Source of the DNA: JAFMDF01 sp965222705
GTDB lineage: Bacteria > Bacteroidota > Bacteroidia > Chitinophagales > Saprospiraceae
Reading direction: 5' to 3'
Assembly: GCA_965222705.1 (NCBI GenBank)
Contig: CBDCUO010000055.1
Coordinates: 60,121-124,120 of the forward strand
DNA: 64,000 bases
Shown here: one piece after another, positions 51,701-61,085 of the stretch
Numbering within the stretch: position 1 is the stretch's first letter
Layout: every line of letters begins with the position of its first letter
Notes under the pieces: model-generated
The model's database searches: none
What the model was told of the DNA's origin: nothing
Seen by the model: only the letters and a program-made list of their open reading frames with translations
Translations under genes and position numbers: made by a program

Positions 51701-53007
51701 ACAGTCGGCGGCAATATCTGATTGGCTTCATTTATGGCATCCAGACTGTCCAGATAAAAATGAAAAGCCAGCGTGCCGTTTAAGCCATTGATTTCATTAA
51801 AGGAAATGTCAGTCAAATCGAAAAAAGTGCTCTCACAAATAATTTGTTCCCCTGTTGGCTCAATATCAATGTTTTCTGTTAAGGCCAGTACATCCACTAC
51901 GTCAAAACAGCCATTGGGTGTTGTTTTTCTGACCCAATACACATCCGACCGCCCTACTACTGCAGAAGGTAGCGGATTGGTATTCGTCAGTGCTTCTGCT
52001 TCAGATAAATGATAGGAAAGACTTGCCTCTACCACAGACTGATTATCTACGAAACGCGTAGATAAATCAATGGGATCACAAGAAACATTGGTAGTACTGG
52101 TAGAAACCAGATCAGGCGTTCTATTCCCCGCGACCTCCCAACAAACCAAACTTTGTATTGGGCAGGTCATTTCCATGCAAATTTGGCCGGAAGTGCTACC
52201 AAATTCAACCGTTACACTATCCCCCACGCCATGTTTAGTGATAATGGCATCAGGTAGGGTTGTTTGAGTTACCCAATCATAACTGGTAGCAAAAGGTACG
52301 CTAGTGACGGAAAAGCCAATTGCTTCTCCTTCACAGACCTTTAAGGTATCATTGATATTGGGGAATTTTGCTTCCGTAGTGGGCCTTTCAATTAATGGTC
52401 CCACTGTGGCTGTTCCGTCAAACGCTATAGTAAAGCCCAGGCTATCGTGTGGGCCACATCCGGCAAAAAATTCATTTCTATTGATGACCAATAAAAAATA
52501 ATTCTTTCCTTCTGTCAGATTAATGGCACTGGTGTAAATACCCGTACTTGTCAAAGGGTCTGCGCCGAATGTCCCAAGCGGGTCATCGGACACGCCCGTA
52601 GGAGGAAAGAGGCAATTAGAAGAAGTGAAGTCACAAAACAAAGGCTGGCTGCAGGGATCTGAAGGACAAAATCCTTCCCAAATAGAAAAATCGTAATCCG
52701 TTGCGTCATTTTCTGGATGGATCATAAATTCAAGCGTACCCGGGTTTTGGGCAGAAAAAGCAAACCAATAATGCTTATCATTTTGAACATTATTATGTCC
52801 GGCAGGAAAACAAGTCATGTCCATTGCCGGTTCGTTTGGGTCAGTTCCCGAACCAATCACGGCATCAATCGTAATATCCTCAATGTCTACCAGTGAGGTG
52901 GGCAAAGTAGCTAAAATATGGGCGTCCACGCAGTCTTCGCTATTTTGGGAAAGTCCATTAGTCACTAAAAAAAACATTAAAAAAAAGATAGTTCCTAAAT
53001 TCTTCAT
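48739..53007 (-). CDS. T9SS type-B sorted surface protein (gliding-motility C-terminal domain)
   Basis: 1422 residues: signal peptide (MKNLGTIFFLMFFLVTNGLSQ), several repeats of the form ...CFDIEKIEIIAAETPDIE..., then Cys-rich segments, and SprB-like repeats (DPSCFEGNDGAIAAINAQGG, then SGALTFALNEGQF). At the C-terminus RIYVPTAFSPNGDGNNDVL...FSRWGELVYE...GWNGILADGQRAPAGVYIYYAEV...GDVVLIR is the type-B CTD recognised by the type IX secretion system. Such proteins are surface adhesins or motility-associated filaments. Secretion would be through T9SS; substrate unknown. It is monocistronic. Confidence 0.87.
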   Translation of the reverse strand: MKNLGTIFFLMFFLVTNGLSQNSEDCVDAHILATLPTSLVDIEDITIDAVIGSGTDPNEPAMDMTCFPAGHNNVQNDKHYWFAFSAQNPGTLEFMIHPENDATDYDFSIWEGFCPSDPCSQPLFCDFTSSNCLFPPTGVSDDPLGTFGADPLTSTGIYTSAINLTEGKNYFLLVINRNEFFAGCGPHDSLGFTIAFDGTATVGPLIERPTTEAKFPNINDTLKVCEGEAIGFSVTSVPFATSYDWVTQTTLPDAIITKHGVGDSVTVEFGSTSGQICMEMTCPIQSLVCWEVAGNRTPDLVSTSTTNVSCDPIDLSTRFVDNQSVVEASLSYHLSEAEALTNTNPLPSAVVGRSDVYWVRKTTPNGCFDVVDVLALTENIDIEPTGEQIICESTFFDLTDISFNEINGLNGTLAFHFYLDSLDAINEANQILPPTVFESGQYWVRAETQNQNQCFDIQSFDLVFSNQPNIAPIEPITLCGSECFNLINTPFTDLNGQPAATFQLTFYDNEADASAGNSNTIINSDICQSGTYWIRAASSISCFDIEKIEIIAAETPDIEDVNLTIDCTVGCLDLSTINFIENNGIDPAELSQTFYASQADASAATNPLANLQICQSRTVWLRMTHTNGCFDLAQIVITGQELSMAILSGNAMICQGVSTDLIFDFTGTPPYLVNYTDGSDTTTINVPFDTFREAVSPNFPTTYSLISVTDGNGCMASVEGNAVITVDIPPQADNISFACNTAATEYTVTFDLIGGDPSSYSVSGNEGTLTGNTFTSDPIATGTTYSFIISDATGCGPSRLESVFACECNSIVGTMDQMPIEACEREPVIATYLGGENLEKGDVLVYVLHDNPDTLLGTIFDNKNVPVFTYVPELDYGVTYFISAVITKEDLNGEPILSQMGNPCLSVAAGTPITFYDVPEMSFHLSTDSICLGMEAQLIFDLKGVGPFDVNYHNGDSTVILKGIENGHTVAISPERNTTYIAEFVNQSEVSNCLVDVMNVSTNLTVLGAPIVENFERFCNEEGTMLVVSFEISGGNSSTYAIDGLAGSLNGNVFTSDSIPHNTPYQIEVSDINNCTSEVLEGIAECNCTPDIMVAIEVNQPVSCADSKDAILSAEAINGLAPYTFRWSNGATGTVATDIAPGQVSVTMTDANGCEVMDSTSLEMPRSITAAPNISDPSCFEGNDGAIAAINAQGGSGALTFALNEGQFTSNSTFTGLTAGVYELKIKDENGCLWTMDQISLQNPNQLDVQLGGDLVLNLGDSHTFYPQVNQEVMIFEWSSVDTICTNCENPTISPGASTAYTLTVTNSAGCTASDRILVQIVNNKRIYVPTAFSPNGDGNNDVLTLYSGEEVNNIHIFRVFSRWGELVYEMRDMPSEASNFGWNGILADGQRAPAGVYIYYAEVQFMNGDSDIISGDVVLIR

Positions 53008-53442
53008 TTACAAAGTCGTAGCAATTTTTAAATAAGTAAAAAGCCTTCTCAATAAATTGATATGGAGGTCGAATTAGAAAATACAACTCAAAAAGAACGA
53101 TGATATATAATTTTTATTAAATCATCGGTATCTTTTTTGCAAATTAAATTTTGACAGCATATAGTAGGAATCAATACTTAACCCACTACATTTTGCTGTT
53201 TAATTGGAAGCGATAGTAATCTAATGGACAAGGCAAAAGGAAGCAAAACGCACCCTTTAAAATACTCTGATCGGCTGGTGGGAGTTTCAAAAAAACAGGC
53301 CTTTATGCCGACTTTAATGAATGTTTGCAAAGCTAATAGAAAGTAAGCGATTATCTAAATAAGTGCTTACTTAAAATCCATAAAAACGACAAATTATTAA
53401 ATCCATTTGAATTATCCCTATAACCTAACAAATCCTCTTTCT
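53008..53442. other. Divergent intergenic region
   Basis: About 435 bp between the T9SS gene and the large secreted protein gene. Both promoters should lie here, but no convincing TTTG/TAnnTTTG pair was found. No repeat or RNA gene seen. Confidence 0.35.
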
Positions 53443-56400
53443 ATGCTTCGGGCAATGGTTTTTTACAACCTATTCCTGTTATTGCCGATATTTTTGCATG
53501 CTCAATCCGCAGAGTCTGGCTTGACAACGCCTCCTACCTTAATCAACTTGCTTGCAGAACATTTGGCAACTGGAAATAAAATTGCCCTTAGAGACCTCGG
53601 CAAGTTATGGGACAAAGAGCCACAAAATGTAGCAATTACCCAACCTTTGAAGCGACACACACTCTTTGCTGAAAGAGAGTGGAATTGGGAAACTGTCAGA
53701 GAAAACCAATCTTTTTTAGAATTTTTTTACGAAAATGAGTCCAATTTAAATTTTTCTGAATTATTGCAGGTCTTTTATATGACTCCAATTGAAGAAAGAA
53801 CTGCAATATTCGAATTAAGCCCCAAAAATGTCATTCCGACAGATCCCTTTTCTATTAGAAAAATAGTGCAGTATATAGAGCAATACCTGAAAGAAAAAGA
53901 CAGTGATCATTTAATAGTTGAAATCAAAAAACTGGGAACGATAAATAACCCTGTCATTGACCAGATTTTAAAGGATTTAATAACCAAAAAAGCCTTAGAA
54001 GATTTCAAACCTCGTCGTTGGGGGTCTATTATTAAGACCCTAATTGCTCAACTACCCGATTCGCTTGCTTTTGACTATTTATTGACATTGACGGCAGATG
54101 CCGCTTTGCCGCTTTCTTATTGCCAACAAAAACTGGCTGCTTTGAGTAATAATTTTTTTGAAGCGAGTGACCACCAGGCGCTCTACCAAGGCCATAAAGA
54201 TTTATGGGAGTCATTGAGAAAACAATTCAAGGTATTAAAAGAATATGGCTATCAAAAAGAGCCTTTAACCCCTTCCAAATTTTTTAAAGAGAAGGTGGAT
54301 TATTATGCCTGGATAGCCGCTACGAGCAAAGATTCTCTTTTTTGGATTCGACGCAATGCAGCACTTGATCTATTAGAAACCCGACACCCCAGAGCCTTGT
54401 TTTACCTAGCAGCTCTTCAATTTAGAGCCTGGCAACAAGAAGCGAAAGCAGCAGAAAACTATTTGGATTTATTGGAAAGGCATATAGACATAAAATTAAA
54501 AGTTGGCGGAAAAAAAAATAGGGATGATGACTATCATTTGCCTACTGCTCGCTTGAATTTTTTGATCTATTGGGCGAATCATTGGACGGATTATGAATGG
54601 GATAATTATCAACAAGTATTCACTAATAAGCAACTGATGTTCGGCGAACTAGATAATTACGATCGCTTGTTTAGGCGCCTAAATTCTACTAATGATTCCA
54701 TTGCTCAGAAAGCCTTTCAACGCTTAGCTATTGGAAATCCCGGAGAAATTCAAGAATTGGTCAACCAATACAAGCCCCTATTTCGGGGTTATAACGCTTC
54801 TCTTCCCCCCTTTAAATACAAAATTTTGGAGCAATTGAGTCAATTGACCCATTTTTGTAAAAAAAATAATATTAACTGGCGGCCAAATTCGAGACTACTG
54901 AAGAAACTGAAGGACTTGGCAAATGTACAAACGCCTAAAAACCGCTATAGACTGGAAAATGAACTAATCCAGACGCTCACCTACTTCGACTTGACCCCTT
55001 TGGAATATTATGCAACAATCAATGTGCAAAATCTGGAATTAAATTACTCCATTGCCCGGATACTAGATCATCTATACACAAGATTTTGGCCAGCTATCCT
55101 TTCCAATGAGCGAAATCTACGTTTTTACCTTTTGAAAATGCAATTATTTCAGAATTTTGGAGGCTTTGGCATTGCCAAAAAATACGCCCGAAAAATTGAT
55201 TTGAAAGACCTCAAAACAATCCAATTGCTCAAAAGTCTCGAAGAACTAGAAACGGATAATCGAATCAAGAGGGCGCTAAAAGAATTGCTTACTGATGTAG
55301 AACCTCTAGGTTCCAAAGAGCTATTGGATCAGTTATTAATGAATCCGACAAGTGTAGATAAGAAGGTGAAAAATTGGCCTGCTCCAACAACTGGGCAATT
55401 GTCTCAAATTATCAAAATTTTGTTTCTACAAGAAGATAAAAAAGTTATTCAACAACTGGGAAAGTATTTAGAACTTCATTTTGAGAAAGATAAAGTTCCT
55501 CTCTTATTTGAAATACCTCAAAAACAATGGTTGGATTATCCACTAGCCGGTGCGGCATTCGTGCAATTGCTGGAAAGGGTTTATAATTATTCTTTCTCTA
55601 AAAAACTGGAAGTGTCCATTGCCAACTGGTGGGACTTATGGGGCGAACAAGCCGATCAGTACACCCAGTGGGAGCGCCTGCTTTTTGAACGACAACTCCT
55701 TCGTCTGGAACTGAATAAGACATTGATGATCAGTGATATAAATAGAATTGCACAAAGCCCGCTATATGAAAATCAGCATCGAAAACTGTGCCTTAAAAGC
55801 TTGCAAAAAGTCCATAGTGAAAGACAAATTCATCGCCTAAAAATAACTCCAAAGATTTCTGTTAAAAAAGAATTACATTACTTGAAAAGTATTCCTTTTA
55901 GTTATCGAGAACTAGATGGCCTATACAAAATACTGAAGATAGACGCCCCTGGTTTATTGCTGGATTTTATTGAAGAAATCATTCAGTATTCTAATACCGA
56001 ACAACAAAGTACGCTATATAATAATCTGTTTCGGCAACAATGGTTTTATAATTTCATTCGCACGGGTAATATTCGCAAAGAACGAGCTGACCAGATTAAA
56101 TCCATTTTCCAAAAGTACCTGAGTGAAGCCATTTTTTTAACGGAATTTGAAGAGCAAAATACCCAGTTGAATATCTTTATACTTGATCATGCTGGTAAAA
56201 CCTTAAAAGAAAAATTGGAACGAATTGCCAGGGATTCGATCGATGAAAAAATTCGTCATAAGTATCTTGATGTGATATTGACAGATGTTAATTTTCACGA
56301 AATTATTATTGCATTTCCTTTTTTAGAAAATTGGTCATTTGTCGGTAATAAGCCTTTTCTTTTTCTCAGTAGAGATTTTGGATTACCCGTATTTGAATTT

Positions 56401-56787
56401 GAAAATGAAGAAATGGCGGATCAGTTTTTCTATAAATTAAGTACCTACACAGAGTATGAATTTTATCTCCAAATATTACAGGAATTTGGTTTGGATATTA
56501 TGCAGAAAAATGGAAACCTTGATTTTCAAAAAATTTATGATTTATTACAATTTGACTTGTTGATTCCTTTTTTGGGAGAAGGCGGTCAAATACGAGATTA
56601 TTATGTTTATGGTTTGATAAAATTATTGGAACTGCACTTCAAAACAACGCTGGGCTTCGCCGAAAAACTCAATGAAAATCAACGTTTTTATCGGTTCAAC
56701 AGCAGAGGACGAGTAATGGCATGGCGAAAATATTTATTGGAAAATCAGTTAGCAAAGGAATTCAAAAAGCGATCTTTTACTCAATAA
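53443..56787 (+). CDS. Large secreted helical-repeat protein of unknown function
   Basis: From the ATG at 53443 (MLRAMVFYNLFLLLPIFLHAQ) the product is 1114 residues; the longer frame starts at TTG 53407. A signal peptide ends at HAQ|SAES. The rest is dominated by amphipathic helices rich in Leu, Lys, Glu and Tyr (for example LLLDFIEEIIQYSNTEQQS and YEFYLQILQEFGLDIMQK), with several W-D-L/W-x-x-W positions. No known domain can be named. The last ~120 residues contain GEGGQIRDYYVYGLIKLLELHF and GRVMAWRKYLLENQLAKEF. It could be a HEAT/ARM-like periplasmic scaffold. Genes on both sides are unrelated. Confidence 0.6.
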   Translation: MLRAMVFYNLFLLLPIFLHAQSAESGLTTPPTLINLLAEHLATGNKIALRDLGKLWDKEPQNVAITQPLKRHTLFAEREWNWETVRENQSFLEFFYENESNLNFSELLQVFYMTPIEERTAIFELSPKNVIPTDPFSIRKIVQYIEQYLKEKDSDHLIVEIKKLGTINNPVIDQILKDLITKKALEDFKPRRWGSIIKTLIAQLPDSLAFDYLLTLTADAALPLSYCQQKLAALSNNFFEASDHQALYQGHKDLWESLRKQFKVLKEYGYQKEPLTPSKFFKEKVDYYAWIAATSKDSLFWIRRNAALDLLETRHPRALFYLAALQFRAWQQEAKAAENYLDLLERHIDIKLKVGGKKNRDDDYHLPTARLNFLIYWANHWTDYEWDNYQQVFTNKQLMFGELDNYDRLFRRLNSTNDSIAQKAFQRLAIGNPGEIQELVNQYKPLFRGYNASLPPFKYKILEQLSQLTHFCKKNNINWRPNSRLLKKLKDLANVQTPKNRYRLENELIQTLTYFDLTPLEYYATINVQNLELNYSIARILDHLYTRFWPAILSNERNLRFYLLKMQLFQNFGGFGIAKKYARKIDLKDLKTIQLLKSLEELETDNRIKRALKELLTDVEPLGSKELLDQLLMNPTSVDKKVKNWPAPTTGQLSQIIKILFLQEDKKVIQQLGKYLELHFEKDKVPLLFEIPQKQWLDYPLAGAAFVQLLERVYNYSFSKKLEVSIANWWDLWGEQADQYTQWERLLFERQLLRLELNKTLMISDINRIAQSPLYENQHRKLCLKSLQKVHSERQIHRLKITPKISVKKELHYLKSIPFSYRELDGLYKILKIDAPGLLLDFIEEIIQYSNTEQQSTLYNNLFRQQWFYNFIRTGNIRKERADQIKSIFQKYLSEAIFLTEFEEQNTQLNIFILDHAGKTLKEKLERIARDSIDEKIRHKYLDVILTDVNFHEIIIAFPFLENWSFVGNKPFLFLSRDFGLPVFEFENEEMADQFFYKLSTYTEYEFYLQILQEFGLDIMQKNGNLDFQKIYDLLQFDLLIPFLGEGGQIRDYYVYGLIKLLELHFKTTLGFAEKLNENQRFYRFNSRGRVMAWRKYLLENQLAKEFKKRSFTQ

Positions 56788-56811
56788 ACTATCCCGTATT
56801 TATTACTGGAC

Positions 56812-57426
56812 TTACTCCCTCGTTTTCCCAATAAACACATTCATAAAAGGATTTACAGGATTGCCAGAGGATCGGCGATAAGAAACAACCTGCCCCACGT
56901 GGTAAATAGCATCAGCAATGGGCCCATTCAACAAATTCCAAAAGGGAAATTCAGCAGTATTTTCTCCTCTTTGAAAAATAATTTTATGCTGCTCTAAGCT
57001 TTCGCTTGTTTTGAATAAATCGCTGGCTTTTTTAAAGTTTTCCAGTGTTTTTTGTCTTTTTTGCTGCCAGTTAAGTTCTACTTTTGGAGCAGGTCTAACA
57101 TTGGCAACCGATTGGGCAGCATTTAGAATGGTAGTGGATAACCTAAAGATATGGTCCAACGTTTCTCCCGCACTTCTACCTTCATTGCCCGGCTGATACT
57201 CCAAGTCTTTTTCAGTGAGTCCTTCCGTCGCCCAATAGTAGCGATAGCCCAATCCGTCCACTACTCTAGCCGCTACCGTTCCAGAAGTATAAGTATCCGG
57301 ATAGTCGGGAATTTGATGATAAGGCAGGAGCTGTTTTTTGTCCATACTATTCGCATTTCCCTTTTGTGCTTCGAGGCTAGTTATTATAAAAAAAGAACAA
57401 ATTAGGAAGATAAAAGCATTTTTCAT
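56812..57426 (-). CDS. Secreted DinB-superfamily protein
   Basis: 204 residues from MKNAFIFLICSFFIITSLEAQ (start 57426; the longer frame begins at 57444). The signal peptide is followed by a DinB four-helix domain: AARVVDGLGYRYYWATEGLTEKDLEYQPG, the metal-ligand His in SAGETLDHIFRL, and YHVGQVVSYRRSSG at the C-terminus. DinB folds carry a metal site with unclear chemistry; exported versions are common in Bacteroidota. No partner gene adjacent. Confidence 0.75.
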   Translation of the reverse strand: MKNAFIFLICSFFIITSLEAQKGNANSMDKKQLLPYHQIPDYPDTYTSGTVAARVVDGLGYRYYWATEGLTEKDLEYQPGNEGRSAGETLDHIFRLSTTILNAAQSVANVRPAPKVELNWQQKRQKTLENFKKASDLFKTSESLEQHKIIFQRGENTAEFPFWNLLNGPIADAIYHVGQVVSYRRSSGNPVNPFMNVFIGKTRE

Positions 57427-57464
57427 ACAAATAATTTTTGTCATTAAACGTATAGATTTTGTCT

Positions 57465-57609
57465 TAATGTCGTTTAGTTAGTGGGAGCGTATTACCCTAA
57501 AATTACGGGATAATAGGAAATTATCCAGTAATAGGGCTAGATTGTCCAGTAATTTCCCATTACTGGACAAATTTTATCGAAAGATACAGCCTTTAACTAA
57601 ACGACATTA
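57465..57609. mobile_element. MITE-like element with 16-bp terminal inverted repeats
   Basis: A perfect 16-bp inverted repeat, TAATGTCGTTTAGTTA (57465-57480) and TAACTAAACGACATTA (57594-57609), bounds 145 bp. Inside is a variant REP palindrome TTGTCCAGTAAT-TTCCC-ATTACTGGACAA (57542-57570). Just outside, AGATTTTGTC (57454-57463) and AGATCTTGTC (57609-57618) form a near direct repeat, as expected of a target duplication with one change. No gene is inside. Confidence 0.6.
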
Positions 57610-57692
57610 GATCTTGTCTGGCTCATTTTTAGGTTCAGCTAATTTAACTACTTTTGACAAGTTTTGCTAACTTGGTCAAATCTATATTTTCT

Positions 57693-58532
57693 ATGATTGA
57701 TCCATTTTTATTGATGGTCGTTAATTGGAATGTTAGTCCTGAAATTATCAACTGGGGTAGCTTTGCGCCTCGCTGGTATAGTTTAGCCTTTCTATTGGGA
57801 TTTGTGGTGGGTTATTATATCATGTATCGCATTTATGTCAATGATAAAGCAGATACCAAAACCCTCGATACCTTATTGCTTTTTTTAATTCTTGGAACCG
57901 TCTTGGGCGCAAGGATTGGACATTGTCTGTTTTATGACTGGGCGTATTTCAAAGACCATCTACTGGAAATTATTTTGCCTGTACAATTTGAGCCAACCCT
58001 TCGATTTACTGGTTTTACAGGTTTAGCGAGTCATGGAGGAGCGATTGGTGTTCTAATTGCTCAGTGGCTTTATTCCAAATATATTTCCAAGAAACCCTTG
58101 ATTTGGTTATTAGATCGCATTGGCATCCCTATTATGCTGGTAGGCTGTTTGATTAGGCTGGGCAATTTAATGAATTCTGAAATTTTAGGTAAAGCGACTA
58201 ATTTACCTTGGGCTTTTATTTTTGAAAGGATAGATACCATTCCCCGTCACCCGGTACAATTATACGAAGCTATTACTTATTTACTTATTTTTTTATTATT
58301 AAACTGGCTTTATTGGAAAACGGATATTAAGGCAAAATCAGGGCGATTATTGGGTGTGTTTACCGTTTTACTTTGGGGTTCTCGTTTCGTTTTAGAAATT
58401 TTTAAAGGCAGCCAGGGCGGTTTGGAAAATTTCCTTGGGCTATTGAGTACAGGGCAATGGCTAAGCATCCCTTTGATTTTGGTAGGCGTTTATTTTTGGA
58501 TAAACGCAAAAGATAGAGGAGAGAAGGAATGA
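57693..58532 (+). CDS. lgt: Prolipoprotein diacylglyceryl transferase
   Basis: 279 residues from the ATG at 57693 (MIDPFLLMVVNWN); a TTG at 57654 would add 13. Seven membrane helices with the Lgt signature: RWYSLAFLLGFVVGY, the Arg in GTVLGARIGHCLFY, the H-G-G of FTGLASHGGAIGVLIAQW, GCLIRLGNLMNSEILGK, and HPVQLYEAITYL. It moves a diacylglyceryl group from phosphatidylglycerol to the lipobox Cys of prolipoproteins, such as the propeller cyclase encoded in this window. A possible -7 box TACTTTTG is at 57649-57656. Confidence 0.93.
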   Translation: MIDPFLLMVVNWNVSPEIINWGSFAPRWYSLAFLLGFVVGYYIMYRIYVNDKADTKTLDTLLLFLILGTVLGARIGHCLFYDWAYFKDHLLEIILPVQFEPTLRFTGFTGLASHGGAIGVLIAQWLYSKYISKKPLIWLLDRIGIPIMLVGCLIRLGNLMNSEILGKATNLPWAFIFERIDTIPRHPVQLYEAITYLLIFLLLNWLYWKTDIKAKSGRLLGVFTVLLWGSRFVLEIFKGSQGGLENFLGLLSTGQWLSIPLILVGVYFWINAKDRGEKE

Positions 58533-59055
58533 AGGGGAAAAGCCTTCAATCCTTCAAAAGCTTGTCTCTTCTGTCCTTTAGAGAAAGCGACTATTCTTGC
58601 TTGAGAAGTTGGAGGCAAGGACAACAAGGCCTCCAACAATAAAAGAGCCAGTTGCGATGTAGAGAATTAGCATGAACTTAGTTTTGATTGATTAAAAGAT
58701 TGCTAATTTTGGATAACAACAGGGATGATTTACTGCTCAAGGATTAATTGAGAGCAATTAAGGAAACCTAATCTCAAGGTTAAGATACCTTAAAAACAAA
58801 AATTTGTTTCCTCAAAAGGGATTGATAAGTTTTGGTTGGAATTTGAGATTAATTTTTCTGAAAATAAATATAGGCATAGATTTCTGAAAATCAAAAAGAA
58901 TTTTGACTTGGGCTGAAAAAAAGTGATTTTTTGCCAATTTTTTTCTTTTTTAAAATGAAGTAGTAAGGACAAAAACCATAACTCTATCATTTGGACCAAT
59001 TATTATTTCATCGTTACTAAATCGTTTTTTGACTAATTGTCAAGGCGAAGATTAG
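58533..59055. other. Intergenic region with a small ORF and hairpin
   Basis: 523 bp between lgt and argS. The left part holds a 9-bp hairpin (GTTGGAGGC 58608-58616, GCCTCCAAC 58629-58637) and a possible 31-residue membrane peptide on the minus strand. The right part is A/T-rich with no recognisable feature. Confidence 0.4.
58578..58673 (-). CDS. Possible small single-pass membrane protein (31 residues)
   Basis: An ATG-initiated frame with an in-frame stop shortly upstream. It encodes MLILYIATGSFIVGGLVVLA followed by SNFSSKNSRFL, one clear transmembrane helix and a basic tail. Small membrane proteins of this form are common, but with no homologue known to me it could be chance. The hairpin at 58608-58637 lies inside it. 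Confidence 0.35.
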   Translation of the reverse strand: MLILYIATGSFIVGGLVVLASNFSSKNSRFL

Positions 59056-60898
59056 CTACATCCGCTCTGGCATTTCTATCCCCAACAGGTCCATTCCGCT
59101 TGTCAAAACATTGGCAACTACCTGGCTCAGCTTTAGTCGAAAAGCCTTTGCCGCCTCACTTTCTGCCTTTAATATCGAAATATCGTGATAGAACTTATGA
59201 TAGGCCTTTGCCAATTCATAGCAATAATTGGCAATAATAGAAGGGTCATAATTGACGGCTGCTTCTTCTATAGAGTCAGGATATTGGGCTACTTTTAGGA
59301 TCAAATCCTGTTCTTGGGGCTGCAAATCAGCGTAGTTTTTTGATAGTGACAAGTCTATATCAGATGCTTTTCGAGCCACGCCACTACATCGCACATAAGA
59401 GTATTGGATATAAGGGCCTGTATTGCCCTGCAGTTCTACTGATTCTTGTGGATTGAAGACCATCCGCTTTCGGGAATTTACTTTTAAAATAAAATACTTG
59501 AGTGCTGCCAGGCCGATTCGCTGAAAAATTGATTCCTGCTCAGCCGAAGGCAAATCAATGATTTCGCCTCGCTCCAATACGCCTTTTTTTGCTTCTTCGA
59601 TGACCTCTGCTATCAAATCATCCGCATCTACAACGGTCCCTTCTCGGGATTTCATTCTGCCAGTTGGCAAATCCACCATCCCATAAGCCAAGTGATATAA
59701 TCCCCCTGCATAAGGCTCTTTCAATCGCTTGAGTATTTCAAAAAGACCTTGAAAATGACTAATTTGCTCATCTCCTACGACATAGACGACTTTTTCGGTT
59801 TCGTAGTCATTATATCGCATTTGGGCGGTGCCTAAATCCTGCGATGTATAAGTAGAAGTGCCATCGCTTTTAATAATTGTTTTTTTTAGCCAGTCCAAGA
59901 TTTTCTAAATTGGTCCATACTCGTTTGCCATCTCGATGCATTATTCCTTCTGCCAAACCCCTCTCTATCAATTCTTTACCCAACAAATAGGTATTAGACT
60001 CGTAATAGAGTTTATCAAAGTGAACCCTCAGGCTTTCGTAGGTTTCTTCAAAACCCGCCAATACCCACGCGTTCATTTTTTTCCACAAAGCCCTTACTTG
60101 GGGGTCATTGGCTTCCCATTTTATTAGCATTGTTTTGGCATCTCTACCGAGGTAGCTATACTCATTAAAGTAATCGTTTTTCCAGGCTTTGAAAAAACTC
60201 GCTTTGTTTTGGTCACCTTTTTTCTTTTCGGCATAGATCTTTTTGGCTGCATCGGTCATTTGCCATTCTGCATATTCTTTATTGAACACTCGGGAGAATT
60301 TCACATAATATTTTCCTACAAAATGATCTCCTTTTAGACCAGCACTTTTTGGCGTTTCTCCATTCCCAAATCGTTGCCAGGCGAGCATACTCCGACAAAT
60401 GGCAATGCCTCGATCATTAATTATCTGGGTTTTAATTACTTTGTAGCCAAGGGCTTCATAGATTTTGGAAATGGACCAGCCTAGCAAAATATTTCGGATG
60501 TGCCCTAGGTGTAAAGGCTTGTTAGTATTAGGGGAACAGAACTCGACCATGACCTTTTTGTCCGTTGGTGCTTTTTTACCATAATTTTCGGTGGCGGCTA
60601 TTTTTTCTAAAAAGTTAATCCAAAGGGTCTTTTTAATAGACAAATTCAAAAAGCCTTTGATTACATTAAAAGAATGTATTATGTTTAAATTTTCTGTTAG
60701 GTAGGCACCGAGTTCCTTCCCTATCGTTTCGGGCGGCTTACGGGCAACTTTGGTGAAGGGAAAAACCACAATCGTATAGTCCCCCTCAAACTCTTTCCGA
60801 GTGGGTTGTAAAGCAACTTTATCTGCTTCCATGTTCAGACCATATAAGGTCTTTATACCCTTTGCGATCCCTTCCATTATTTGCGGTATCATATCCAT
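59056..60898 (-). CDS. argS: Arginyl-tRNA synthetase, split by a one-base frameshift
   Basis: Two overlapping minus-strand frames. 60898-59870 (342 residues) contains the N-terminal domain, the HIGH motif PLHLGHIRNILLG (~132) and ends NLGLAKKNNY. 59898-59056 begins in another frame with KKTIIKSDGTSTYTSQDLGTAQ, then the KMSK equivalent GRMKSREGTVV, and ends with the anticodon-binding domain (GMDLLGIEMPERM). The two join exactly if an A8 tract at the shift is shortened to A7, reading LGLAKKTIIKSDGTSTY. ArgS is essential, so either a base is wrong in the sequence or slippage on A8 restores the product. The combined length of about 615 fits the family. Confidence 0.88.
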
Positions 60899-61085
60899 TA
60901 TCGTAGTAGTGGTTTTTTATAAAAAGATTTTTTTTTGTAAAAAAGGGGAAATTACTCCCCTTCAAATATAAGACGGATTCAAATACAATCTATTTAACGG
61001 ATTAGCGATCCGTTTTACAATACAAAACCGTTCGTTAAAAAAGTTCCAAATTTAGAGTTTAATCCTTATTAAAGAATTTTATCTC

